From the NCBI RefSeq assembly GCF_902712855.1, contig NZ_LR743507.1:5070001-5134000 (forward strand): 64,000 nt of DNA, read 5' to 3'. Both the position numbers and the translations under genes were made by a program. Shown in pieces: positions 16,544-24,266 of the stretch. The notes below the pieces were generated by a model, which saw only the letters and a list, made by a program, of their open reading frames with translations, made no database searches and had not been told where the DNA came from. Positions within the stretch are counted from its first letter, which is position 1; each line of letters opens with the position of its first letter. Source of the DNA: Variovorax paradoxus. Its GTDB lineage: Bacteria > Pseudomonadota > Gammaproteobacteria > Burkholderiales > Burkholderiaceae_C.

Positions 16544-16570
16544 TTAGCACTCCTTCTAACCGAGTGCTAA
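16544..16570 (+). promoter_or_regulatory. CIRCE operator (HrcA site) upstream of rpoH
   Basis: The sequence reads TTAGCACTC, nine bases, GAGTGCTAA: a perfect match to the consensus CIRCE inverted repeat bound by the heat-shock repressor HrcA. It ends 28 bases before the preferred rpoH start. It therefore lies in the promoter or leader of rpoH and should place sigma-32 synthesis under HrcA repression. HrcA itself is not in this window. Confidence 0.93.
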
Positions 16571-16598
16571 TATGGCCAACACAAAGGAGTTTCCCCTG

Positions 16599-17540
16599 AT
16601 GACAACGCTGTCTGGAGTCTCTGCCAACCAGCTGGCCGTCGCCAATCCATGGTCGATGGTTCCCCCGCTGGGCAACCTGGATGCCTACATTTCGGTCGCC
16701 AACCGCCTGCCGATGCTCACGCTCGAAGAAGAGCAGGGCTTCGCACGCAAGCTGCGCGACCACAACGACCTCGAATCCGCCGGCGCGCTGGTGCTGTCGC
16801 ACCTGCGCCTCGTGGTTTCCATTTCCCGCCAGTACCTGGGCTACGGGCTGCCGCACGGCGACCTGATCCAGGAAGGCAACGTCGGTCTCATGAAGGCTGT
16901 GAAACGCTTCGACCCGGACCAGGGCGTGCGGCTCGTGAGCTATGCGATGCATTGGATCAAGGCCGAGATTCACGAGTACATCCTGAAGAACTGGCGCATG
17001 GTCAAGGTCGCGACGACCAAGGCTCAGCGCAAGCTGTTCTTCAACCTGCGCTCGATGAAGCAGGGCTTCAAGGCCGACTCGGCCGCGGCCGACAACGGCA
17101 CGCACCGCGAAACGTTGAGCCCCGACGAGGTGTCACAGATGGCGACCCGGCTCAACGTCAAGCCCGAGGAAGTGCTCGAGATGGAAACCCGCCTGTCGGG
17201 CGGTGATGTCATGCTCGATCCGGGCCCGACCGACGACGGCGACGAGGCCTTCGGCCCCATCGCCTACCTGGCCGACGCCACGCAGGAGCCGACCGCGCTG
17301 CTCGAATCGCAGCAACGCGACCGCCTGTCGAGCGATGGCATCGCCACCGCGCTCGAAGCGCTTGACGACCGCAGCCGTCGCATCGTGGAAGAGCGCTGGC
17401 TCAAGGTGAACGACGACGGTTCGGGCGGCATGACGCTGCACGACCTGGCCGACGTGTACGGCGTAAGCGCCGAGCGCATTCGCCAGATCGAGGTCGCCGC
17501 CATGAAGAAGATGAAGAAGGCCCTGGCCGACTACGCGTAA
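16599..17540 (+). CDS. rpoH: RNA polymerase sigma factor RpoH (sigma-32)
   Basis: A 313-residue heat-shock sigma factor. It carries region 2 with LIQEGNVGLMKAVKRFDP and LVSYAMHWIKAEIHEY, the RpoH box QRKLFFNLR that distinguishes sigma-32 from other sigmas, and region 4 with a C-terminal helix-turn-helix (YGVSAERIRQIEVAAMKK). I use the ATG at 16599 because AAAGGAG lies nine bases upstream; the in-frame ATG at 16572 would start right at the end of the CIRCE palindrome and has no such site. The CIRCE operator just upstream implies HrcA control. A strong terminator follows. Confidence 0.95.
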   Translation: MTTLSGVSANQLAVANPWSMVPPLGNLDAYISVANRLPMLTLEEEQGFARKLRDHNDLESAGALVLSHLRLVVSISRQYLGYGLPHGDLIQEGNVGLMKAVKRFDPDQGVRLVSYAMHWIKAEIHEYILKNWRMVKVATTKAQRKLFFNLRSMKQGFKADSAAADNGTHRETLSPDEVSQMATRLNVKPEEVLEMETRLSGGDVMLDPGPTDDGDEAFGPIAYLADATQEPTALLESQQRDRLSSDGIATALEALDDRSRRIVEERWLKVNDDGSGGMTLHDLADVYGVSAERIRQIEVAAMKKMKKALADYA

Positions 17541-17563
17541 CCCTTCGTCGACCCGAAAGCAGG

Positions 17564-17588
17564 AAGCCCGGCAATGCCGGGCTTTTTC
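17564..17588. terminator. bidirectional terminator between rpoH and HEAT-repeat gene
   Basis: GCCCGGC (17566-17572) pairs perfectly with GCCGGGC (17576-17582) around a three-base loop, followed by TTTTT (17583-17587). It serves rpoH on the plus strand and overlaps the stop of the convergent gene on the minus strand. Confidence 0.9.
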
Positions 17589-18423
17589 ATTTGGACAGCG
17601 TGCGCAGCGCGCGCTTCACGATGTACCGGGTCTCGGGCGCGTCCGATTCGGCCAGCCACCGGCCACACAGCGTGTCGACCCATTCGGGGCGTGTCTTGCT
17701 GGCGTCGTTGAGCCAGTTGGCCACCGAGTTCTGGACGTAGCGGCTGGGGTCGGCGCGCAGCGGCTCGAGCAGCGGCAACGCGCGCCACGGCTCGTTCTTG
17801 AGCGCCTCGATCTGCGCGCACCACACGCCGCGCGGGCGAGTGAGTTCGCTGGCGAAGCGGCGGATGTTCGGGTCGGCATCGACCACCCACGGCCGAAGCA
17901 GCGCCAGGGCCCGCTCGAGCGACGCGATCACCGCATCGCGCACTGCCATCCATGCGATCTCGCGCACGCCGAAATGCGGATCGGCGGCAAAGCGCCGCAC
18001 CGCTTCGAGTTGCGCGGGCAACGGCAGCCCCGACAGCGTGACCCACTGCGCCGCCCAGCAACGCGCAACATCGCTCGCGTGCGTGGCCAGCTTGTGGGCC
18101 ACCGCATCGCGCTCGCCGTGCAGCGCGGTCAGGTCGTAGAGCGCACGTGCAATGTGGCCGTGGCGTTGCATCGGCTTGAACGCGGCGAGCATCGCCAGCG
18201 TGTCGGCGAGCCGTTCGCTCTGGGCATCGAGGCCGATGTGCCCCGCCACGCTGCGCGCCAGCCGAGGCAGTTCCAGCGCCAGGAACTCGTTGAGGTTCAC
18301 GGTCTCGAGCAGTCCGTCGTTGAGGGCCTGCATCACCTCCGGCGGAATCAGTGCGACACGGAAGGCGCCCTTGCGCCCTTTCAGGTGCTCGACCGAGCCG
18401 GCGACCATCACCACTGCATCCAT
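17587..18423 (-). CDS. HEAT-repeat protein, DNA alkylation repair-like (AlkC/AlkD superfamily)
   Basis: A 278-residue all-alpha protein built from short helical repeats. The N-terminal stretch LNDGLLETVNLNEFLALEL (residues 35-53) and the repeats with VREIAWMAVRDAV, DPNIRRFASELTRPRG and YVQNSVANWLNDASK resemble HEAT-like alkylpurine DNA glycosylases of the AlkC/AlkD group. In those enzymes the repeats grip the duplex and excise N3/N7-alkylated purines. I cannot confirm catalytic residues here. It follows the SCO1 gene by 14 bases in the same direction, so it may simply be co-transcribed with the oxidase assembly genes. Confidence 0.7.
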   Translation of the reverse strand: MDAVVMVAGSVEHLKGRKGAFRVALIPPEVMQALNDGLLETVNLNEFLALELPRLARSVAGHIGLDAQSERLADTLAMLAAFKPMQRHGHIARALYDLTALHGERDAVAHKLATHASDVARCWAAQWVTLSGLPLPAQLEAVRRFAADPHFGVREIAWMAVRDAVIASLERALALLRPWVVDADPNIRRFASELTRPRGVWCAQIEALKNEPWRALPLLEPLRADPSRYVQNSVANWLNDASKTRPEWVDTLCGRWLAESDAPETRYIVKRALRTLSK

Positions 18424-18437
18424 CACGTGCCCGCGCC

Positions 18438-19049
18438 TCAGGAAGCGAGCAGCGTCTTCAGGTCCGCCACCATCGGCGCCACGCCCGCGCCGTAGCGCGC
18501 ATAGAGCCGCAGCCGGCCCTGCGTGTCGTAGACGTAGCTGGCCGCCGAGTGGTCCATCGAGTAACTCGTGGGCGTCTTGCCATCGACCTTCTTGTAGTAG
18601 ACCTTGTAGTCCTTGGCGACGGTGGCCAGTTCGTCCGCTGTCGGGATCAGCGCGACGAAGCTCGGGTCGAACGCACCCATGTAGGCCTTCAGTACCTCGG
18701 CCGTGTCGCGCGCCGGATCGACCGTGATGAACAGCACCTGCAGCCTGTCGCCGTCCTTTCCGAGCTGCTGCTTGACCTGCGCCATCTCCGTCATGGTGGT
18801 CGGGCAGACGTCGGGGCACTGTGCGTAGCCGAAGAACAGCACCACCGCCTTGCCCTTGAAGTCGGCCATGGTGCGGACCTTGCCATCGGCATCCTTCAGC
18901 GAGAAGTCCTTGGCATAGTCGGCACCGGTGATGTCGACGGCATTGAAGTTCTGCTTGCTTTCGCCGCAGCCCGCGAGGCCCAGCGTCGCGGTCATGCCCA
19001 GCCAGCCGGCACCCGCGGCCATCCATCGAAGAGCGTTGCGCTTGTTCAT
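18438..19049 (-). CDS. SCO1/SenC/PrrC family copper-binding assembly lipoprotein
   Basis: A 203-residue thioredoxin-fold protein that delivers copper to the CuA site of cytochrome oxidase. It has a lipoprotein signal with lipobox LAGC (Cys28), the copper-binding Cys78-x3-Cys82 in AQCPDVCPTTM, and the third ligand His167 in SYSMDHSAA. Length and motif spacing are standard. It lies just downstream of ctaB in the leftward cytochrome oxidase biogenesis cluster, and supports its assignment to oxidase assembly. Confidence 0.95.
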   Translation of the reverse strand: MNKRNALRWMAAGAGWLGMTATLGLAGCGESKQNFNAVDITGADYAKDFSLKDADGKVRTMADFKGKAVVLFFGYAQCPDVCPTTMTEMAQVKQQLGKDGDRLQVLFITVDPARDTAEVLKAYMGAFDPSFVALIPTADELATVAKDYKVYYKKVDGKTPTSYSMDHSAASYVYDTQGRLRLYARYGAGVAPMVADLKTLLAS

Positions 19050-19059
19050 GAAGACGTGA

Positions 19060-19965
19060 TCAGTGAAGGTAGTGATCGACCAGCAGCGCGAGAAAAAGCA
19101 CGCTGAGGTGGATCAACGAAAAACGGAAGGTCTTGCGGGCCAGCGTGTCCGAGTAGCTGCGCCACAGGGCGAACGCATAGCCGGTGAAGCCGACGCTCAC
19201 CGCCACCGCCACCGCCAGATACAGCCAGCCGCTCATGCCGTAGATGAACGGCATCAGGCAGGCCGCGAAAAGAATGAAGGTGTAGAGCAGCACCTGCAGT
19301 CGCGTGAACTCGTTGCCGTGCGTCACCGGCAGCATCGGCAGGCCGGCCTTGCGGTAGTCCTCCACGCGGTACAGCGCCAGCGCCCAGAAGTGCGGCGGGG
19401 TCCACAGGAAGATGATGAGGAAAAGAATCAGCGCCTCGGGGCCCACGTCGCCCGTCATCGCGGCCCAGCCCAGCACCGGCGGCATGGCACCCGAGGCCCC
19501 GCCGATCACGATGTTCTGCGGCGTGAGCGGCTTGAGGATGACCGTGTAGATCACCGCATAGCCCACGAAGGTGGCAAAGGTGAGCCACATGGTGAGCGGG
19601 TTGACAGTGAACCACAGCAGTGCCGACCCGATGGCGCACAGCAGGGCCGAGAACAGCAACGCCTGCAGGTCGCTGAGCTCGCCGCGCGCCGTGGGCCGCC
19701 AGGCGGTACGCTTCATCTTGGCGTCGATGCCCTTCTCGACCAGGCAGTTGAACGCCGCCGCCGCGCCCGCCACGAGCCAGATGCCGATGCAGGCCAGCAC
19801 GGCGCGCTGCACGTCGGCCCACGAAGGCAGGCCGGGCACGGCCAGCACCATGCCGATGAGCGCGCAGAACACGATCAGCTGCACCACACGCGGCTTGGTC
19901 AGCGCGTAGAACTGGCGCAGCACGTTCGCGGTGCTGCCTTGCTGAACGGAAATCGGGGTGCTCAT
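19060..19965 (-). CDS. ctaB: protoheme IX farnesyltransferase (heme O synthase)
   Basis: A 301-residue UbiA-type prenyltransferase that adds a farnesyl group to heme B, giving heme O for heme A synthesis. It has about nine membrane segments. The first Asp-rich prenyl-binding motif is NCLVEKGIDAKMKRTAWRP (near residues 68-86), and WTPPHFWALALYRVEDYRKAG marks the second conserved loop, with GMSGWLYL later. The ATG at 19965 begins the family core; the much longer open frame upstream overlaps ctaA. It sits between ctaA and SCO1. Confidence 0.96.
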   Translation of the reverse strand: MSTPISVQQGSTANVLRQFYALTKPRVVQLIVFCALIGMVLAVPGLPSWADVQRAVLACIGIWLVAGAAAAFNCLVEKGIDAKMKRTAWRPTARGELSDLQALLFSALLCAIGSALLWFTVNPLTMWLTFATFVGYAVIYTVILKPLTPQNIVIGGASGAMPPVLGWAAMTGDVGPEALILFLIIFLWTPPHFWALALYRVEDYRKAGLPMLPVTHGNEFTRLQVLLYTFILFAACLMPFIYGMSGWLYLAVAVAVSVGFTGYAFALWRSYSDTLARKTFRFSLIHLSVLFLALLVDHYLH

Positions 19966-19994
19966 TGAGAAACCTTCGCGCTGCGCATTGCGGC

Positions 19995-21221
19995 TCACGC
20001 AGCGGCCTTTCGTGGATTGTTGTTGTCGTGGCCGGCAGGATCGGGATCGGCATGCACCGCGTGTCGTACCGCCATGCCGCGGCGGCTCTCGCAGAGAGAC
20101 CAGGTGAGCACCACGGCCAGCGCTGCAGCACCGCCGGTGTGGAGCACCGCAGCGGCCAGCGGCCAGCCCAGCAGCACGTTGCCCAGGCCCGTGGCCAGCT
20201 GCAGCAGCGCCAGGCCCGCGAGCCAGCGGGCTTGCGGGCGCAGCGCTTCGATGCGGCGCAGGCGCCATGCCAGCGCGCCGAGAGCTACGAACACCGCGTA
20301 GGCCATGAGCCGGTGCGTGTAGTGAATGGCAGTGAGGGCGGAAAAATCGAGCGGCTGGCCTTCGCCGGTCACGCCGAGGTGGCGCCAGATCTCGAAGCCC
20401 TGCGCGAAGTTCATCGCGGGCCACCAGCTGTCCTGGCAGGTCGGGAACTGGGTGCACGCCAGCACCGCGTAGTTTGTGCTGACCCAGCCGCCCAGCGCGA
20501 TCTGCAGCACCAGCAGCACGGTGGTCGCGATGAGGCCGTTGCGCAACGCGGGCGACACGGGCGTCGGGAGGCGATCTGCGGCGGCCTGGCGATAGTGAAC
20601 GGCCTGGATACACAGCAGCGCGAGCAGCACGATGGCGCCGAGCAGGTGAAGCGTGACGATCGCGGGAAAGAGCTTCCAGGTGACCGTGAGGGCGCCGAAT
20701 GCGCCCTGCAGGCACACCCACACCAGTGTGGCCGCTGGCCACCAGGCACTCAGCGTGGCGTGGTGCTCGCCATTGTTCGAAGGCGGCGGCGCGCGACGCT
20801 GGCGGCGTCGAACGATCCAGGTGGCACCGGCGAGCGTGAGGATCAGCACGCCGACGCCCGTCGCCAGGTAGCGGTGGACCATCTCGACCCACGCCTTGCT
20901 GTGCGTCACCGGCCCGGTCGGCTGGGCCGCTTGCGCCATCGCGATCTCATGGCGTGCCCCAGCCGGGCTGGCGTTGCCGTAGCAGCCGGGCCAGTCGGGG
21001 CAGCCAAGGCCCGAATCGGTGAGGCGCGTGAAGGCGCCGAACAGCGTCAGGTCGAAGGTGAGGAAAAGCGTAAGCACGGTCAGCGCGTGCAGCCGCCGCG
21101 CCGGGCCAGCGCCCGCATTGCGGCGCCACACCCACACCAGCGGGCCGAGCGCGATCAGCACACCTGCGGCCATGAGCCAGGCGATGGGCGTCAGATCGTA
21201 GAGCGAGCTCGATGCGTCCAT
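19995..21221 (-). CDS. ctaA: heme A synthase (COX15/CtaA)
   Basis: A 408-residue membrane enzyme that oxidises the C8 methyl of heme O to make heme A. It has eight hydrophobic segments in two related halves. The conserved histidines are visible in EMVHRYLATGVG, TLHLLGAIVLLA, IHYTHRLMAYAV and LHTGGAAALAVV, and a periplasmic Cys-pair loop GLGCPDWPGCYG (near residues 70-81) is matched by LACTQFPTCQDSWWP in the second half. The His-rich polar C-terminal tail is unremarkable. It belongs to the cytochrome oxidase cluster, ahead of ctaB. Confidence 0.95.
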   Translation of the reverse strand: MDASSSLYDLTPIAWLMAAGVLIALGPLVWVWRRNAGAGPARRLHALTVLTLFLTFDLTLFGAFTRLTDSGLGCPDWPGCYGNASPAGARHEIAMAQAAQPTGPVTHSKAWVEMVHRYLATGVGVLILTLAGATWIVRRRQRRAPPPSNNGEHHATLSAWWPAATLVWVCLQGAFGALTVTWKLFPAIVTLHLLGAIVLLALLCIQAVHYRQAAADRLPTPVSPALRNGLIATTVLLVLQIALGGWVSTNYAVLACTQFPTCQDSWWPAMNFAQGFEIWRHLGVTGEGQPLDFSALTAIHYTHRLMAYAVFVALGALAWRLRRIEALRPQARWLAGLALLQLATGLGNVLLGWPLAAAVLHTGGAAALAVVLTWSLCESRRGMAVRHAVHADPDPAGHDNNNPRKAAA

Positions 21222-21231
21222 GCGGTCGGTC

Positions 21232-21912
21232 TCAGCGGCCCGGCTCGTCCCACGACGCCGAAGCGCGCAGCAGTCGATCGAGGTCGCGCTTGGCGCGGCT
21301 GGCGCCGGCGGCGTCCATGCGCGCAGGGAAGCGCATCATCCAGTTGCCCATCGGGTCGACCACGTACAGGTGCTCCGCCAGCGTGTGGCCCTGCACGGGC
21401 GCGAGCCACCTGGCCAGTTGGTCGGCCGGCACGCGCAGCACGGTCGCTCCGTGCAGGCCGTTGTTCAGGCGCTCGGGAACGGGCGCGGCGTCGCTCACGA
21501 GCCAGACGCGGTCCATGCGATCCTTCTCGCGGCCCAGACTTTCGCGCAGCTGGCGCTGAAGGTACAGCTGCTGCTCGCACAGCGCGTCGCAGGCCGCGTC
21601 AGCCACCGCGACCAGCAGCCATTGGCCCTTCAGCGTGGCGATGTCGACCGGCGCGCCATTGCGGTCGGTCGCGGTCAGCTTCGGCAGCTCGCGCTGCGGA
21701 TCGATCAACTCGCCATAGACGCTGCGGCCCTCGGGCCGGATCACGTAGTAGGTGAAGTAAGAGGCAATGACCGGCGCCGCGCACATCAGCATCACGGCGA
21801 TCATCTTCCAGCGACCGACGACCGTGCGTCGGCCCTCCGCGCCGTCGAGCGCCTGGTTGGGCGACGGCATCGAATGCACCGTCAGGCCCACCGGCTCGTC
21901 AGAAGCGGCCAT
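21232..21912 (-). CDS. membrane-anchored Sco-like thioredoxin-fold protein
   Basis: A 226-residue protein usually labelled as hypothetical in such clusters. It has a single N-terminal membrane anchor (residues 36-57), then a region with thioredoxin-like strand order. A Cys-x3-Cys pair (Cys108, Cys112 in AACDALCEQQ) and His181 in LAEHLYVVDPMGNW are spaced much as the copper ligands of Sco proteins. Sequence around the Cys pair is otherwise diverged. It lies between SURF1 and ctaA in the oxidase assembly cluster and overlaps the SURF1 gene end by 14 bases. I infer a copper-handling or thiol role in oxidase assembly. Confidence 0.72.
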   Translation of the reverse strand: MAASDEPVGLTVHSMPSPNQALDGAEGRRTVVGRWKMIAVMLMCAAPVIASYFTYYVIRPEGRSVYGELIDPQRELPKLTATDRNGAPVDIATLKGQWLLVAVADAACDALCEQQLYLQRQLRESLGREKDRMDRVWLVSDAAPVPERLNNGLHGATVLRVPADQLARWLAPVQGHTLAEHLYVVDPMGNWMMRFPARMDAAGASRAKRDLDRLLRASASWDEPGR

Positions 21913-22759
21913 CGCGTGCGCGGCGCCTCGCGCGGCGGAAGGGTGTGATGAATTGGAACCAGACATAGAGGATGACGACGAGGGCCGACAGGCCAAACCA
22001 CTGGAATGCGTAACCGTAGTGCCTCTCCAGCCCGAGCGCTGGGGCCGGCCAATCGCGCTGCAGGCCCTCGGAGGCCGCGCCGTTCTGCTGCAGCGACACG
22101 TCCGTGCGCAGCGGCAGCTTGGTCTCGGCGCGGAAGGCCTCCAGGTCGAGATTTTGCCGGATGGGCGAATACCCTTCGACGGCCGGTGTCGGCCCCGTCG
22201 GCGCGGAGGCGGCTGGTGCCGGAGGCGCGGCCGCGGAAGCAGCCTGTGCCGGCGCGGTCGCGGCGCTGCCCAGTTCAAGCAGGTGACTCGGCGGCGGCTC
22301 GATCAGCGCAGTGACCTCCACGATGCCCGCGGGCGTCTCGACCGCGCCCAGTTGCGTGCGGTCGACGAAGTTCCGTTGTATCCAGCCGCGCTGCACCATC
22401 ACCGTCTGCTCGGTACCCTCGAGCGCGAACGGCGTCAGCACGTAGAAGCCGGGCGTGCCGTGCATCTGGCGATTGTCGAGGTACACGGTTTGAGGCGTGA
22501 GCCAGAGTCCGCGCAGGCGCACCGGGCGATGCATGGCGTCGGAGGCCTTGCCCAGCGCGAGGAACTCGGCCTGCGTCAGCGGCGGCTTGAGCTTTTCGGC
22601 GTCGATGCTGGCCTGCAGCGCCTCTTTTTGCGCAGCGCGCGAAAGCTGCCAGCGGCCAAGCGATACGGTGCCGGCCACCGTCAGCACGGCAGCAAGGGTG
22701 ATCACCCAGAAGCGGCCCGGACGGCGGCGTTCTTCGGGGTACAGGGGTTCGGGAATCAC
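21899..22759 (-). CDS. SURF1 family cytochrome oxidase biogenesis protein
   Basis: A 286-residue SURF1/Shy1 protein that aids insertion of heme A during oxidase assembly. It has one N-terminal and one C-terminal membrane segment, the family motifs LGRWQLSRAAQKEAL after the first segment, VYLDNRQMHGTPGFYVLTP, VMVQRGWIQRN, and the end motif HYGYAFQWFGLSALVVILYVW. A Pro/Ala-rich insert near residues 165-195 is not usual. No ATG is available before the first membrane segment; I use the GTG at 22759, which yields a normal cytoplasmic N-terminus. It is divergent from the DUF2909 gene. Confidence 0.9.
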   Translation of the reverse strand: MIPEPLYPEERRRPGRFWVITLAAVLTVAGTVSLGRWQLSRAAQKEALQASIDAEKLKPPLTQAEFLALGKASDAMHRPVRLRGLWLTPQTVYLDNRQMHGTPGFYVLTPFALEGTEQTVMVQRGWIQRNFVDRTQLGAVETPAGIVEVTALIEPPPSHLLELGSAATAPAQAASAAAPPAPAASAPTGPTPAVEGYSPIRQNLDLEAFRAETKLPLRTDVSLQQNGAASEGLQRDWPAPALGLERHYGYAFQWFGLSALVVILYVWFQFITPFRRARRRARDGRF

Positions 22760-22795
22760 TGGAGTGGGCGAGGCCGGCGGCCGATAATGCGGGTC

Positions 22796-23017
22796 ATGAA
22801 ATACTTCGTCGCCCTGGTGTTCGTGGGCATCTTCGCGAGCCTCGCGTTTGCCCTGTACTTCATGCTGAAGGACGGGCGCAACGGGCGCGCCAAGAGCGGC
22901 GGCATGGCGCGCGCCCTCACCGTTCGGATCGGCCTCTCGGTGTTTTTGTTCCTCTGCATGCTGCTCGCCTGGAAACTCGGGTACATCCAGCCAACCGGGC
23001 TCCCGCTCGGCAAGTAG
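22796..23017 (+). CDS. DUF2909 twin transmembrane protein
   Basis: A 73-residue protein with two membrane segments (residues 4-24 and 46-64) separated by a short basic loop (KDGRNGRAKSGG). This is the DUF2909/twin transmembrane family found beside cytochrome oxidase genes in proteobacteria. It is the only gene in the cta cluster read rightwards, starting 36 bases from the divergent SURF1 gene and ending before the terminator at 23044. Function is unknown; a small oxidase-associated subunit or assembly factor is an inference from location. Confidence 0.82.
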   Translation: MKYFVALVFVGIFASLAFALYFMLKDGRNGRAKSGGMARALTVRIGLSVFLFLCMLLAWKLGYIQPTGLPLGK

Positions 23018-23043
23018 ATGGTGCTCGTTCCACGAGAACCATG

Positions 23044-23070
23044 AAAAAGGCGCCTTCCGGCGCCTTTTTT
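23044..23070. terminator. terminator between DUF2909 gene and ctaE
   Basis: AAAAAGGCGCC and GGCGCCTTTTTT form a perfect inverted repeat around a four-base TTCC loop. With A and T runs on both flanks it can terminate the DUF2909 transcript on the plus strand and the ctaE transcript on the minus strand. The latter would separate the cta structural genes from the SURF1-ctaA-ctaB-SCO genes downstream. Confidence 0.92.
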
Positions 23071-23091
23071 GTGGAATGCCGTGGGGTTCGC

Positions 23092-23973
23092 TCAAAGCCA
23101 GTAAACCAGCAGATAGAGGCCGAGCCAGACCACGTCGACGAAGTGCCAATACCAGGCCGCGCCCTCGAAGCCGAAGTGGCGCTCCGGCGTGAAATGGCCC
23201 TTGCGCAGCCGCAGCGTGATGAACAGCAGCATGAGCATGCCGATGAACACATGCAGGCCGTGGAAGCCGGTCAGCATGAAGAAGGTCGAACCGTAGGTGC
23301 CGGAGCTGAGCTTGAGGTTCAGTTCAGTGTAGAGGTGGTGGTACTCGTAGCCTTGCACGCCCAGGAAGATCACGCCCAGCAGCACGGTGAGCCACATGAA
23401 GCGGATCGTCTGCGCACGATGGCCCGCGCGCAGTGCATGGTGGGCGATGGTGAGCGTCACGCCGGAGCTCAGCAGCAGCGCGGTGTTGATGGTCGGCAGC
23501 CAGAACGGTCCGACCGTCTGGAACGGCTCGACGATGCCGGCCGGCGAACCCGTGACGCCCGCCGCGACGCTGGGCCAGACGGCCTTGAAGTCGGGCCAGA
23601 GGATCGCGTTGTCGAGGCTGCCGAGCGTGGGCAGTGCATGGGTGCGGGCCCACCACAGCGCAGTGAAGAACGCGCCGAAGAACATCACTTCCGAGAAGAT
23701 GAACCAGCTCATGCTCCAGCGGAACGAGAGGTCGATCTTGTGGCCGTACTGGCCGCTTTCGCTCTCGCCGATGGCGGCGCGGAACCACACGAAAAGCGTG
23801 CCGAGCCAGATCACCATGCCCACCAGCAAGGACCATGCGCCCCATTGATGGCCATTGATCCACTGCGCGGCGCCCAGGATGACGAAGAACAGGCCGATCG
23901 CGGCCGAGACCGGATAGGCCGACGGTCCGGGCACGAAGTAATAGGGCGTGGTGCCGTGGGTGGTTGAACTCAT
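23092..23973 (-). CDS. ctaE: cytochrome c oxidase subunit III
   Basis: A 293-residue membrane protein with seven hydrophobic segments, the third core subunit of aa3-type oxidase, which stabilises the proton-uptake path. Family motifs include the FRWSMSWFIFSEVMFFGAFF stretch near residue 90, AHHALRAGHRAQT, VQGYEYHHL and TGFHGLHVFIGM, and a C-terminal WHFVDVVWLGLYLLVYW. I use the ATG at 23973, which has a GGAG site seven bases upstream, over the in-frame ATG 15 bases earlier. It follows the DUF2970 gene in the leftward oxidase operon. Confidence 0.96.
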   Translation of the reverse strand: MSSTTHGTTPYYFVPGPSAYPVSAAIGLFFVILGAAQWINGHQWGAWSLLVGMVIWLGTLFVWFRAAIGESESGQYGHKIDLSFRWSMSWFIFSEVMFFGAFFTALWWARTHALPTLGSLDNAILWPDFKAVWPSVAAGVTGSPAGIVEPFQTVGPFWLPTINTALLLSSGVTLTIAHHALRAGHRAQTIRFMWLTVLLGVIFLGVQGYEYHHLYTELNLKLSSGTYGSTFFMLTGFHGLHVFIGMLMLLFITLRLRKGHFTPERHFGFEGAAWYWHFVDVVWLGLYLLVYWL

Positions 23974-24053
23974 ATCAGCTCCTGGCATTCTTTCTTCTTT
24001 CGATTCAGTGAATTCTGCTTGTCGTGGATTGCTTACTGCTGCCTACTGCCTCG

Positions 24054-24266
24054 TCAGGCCGATGCTGCCACATGGCGCACCAGGAGAACCAGCCCGACCA
24101 CGAAGACGATCACGGCCACGAACGCCACCGCGATGATGTGCAGCGGATTCAGCTTGCCCAGGTCTTCTTGGTAGGCGCTGTTCTTGCGCACGCCGAAGAA
24201 CGACCACGCCACCGCCTTCACCGTGTCCCACAGCGAAGCCTTCGGCCGGTTCGGCGAACCGTTCAC
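24054..24266 (-). CDS. DUF2970 domain membrane protein
   Basis: A 70-residue protein with one C-terminal membrane segment (residues 45-65) and the DUF2970 hallmark VAWSFFGVRKNSAYQED near residues 19-35. This family is regularly found between ctaG and ctaE in betaproteobacteria. It overlaps ctaG by four bases, so the two are translationally coupled. The role is unknown; an accessory function in oxidase assembly is inferred only from this conserved context. Confidence 0.88.
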   Translation of the reverse strand: MNGSPNRPKASLWDTVKAVAWSFFGVRKNSAYQEDLGKLNPLHIIAVAFVAVIVFVVGLVLLVRHVAASA

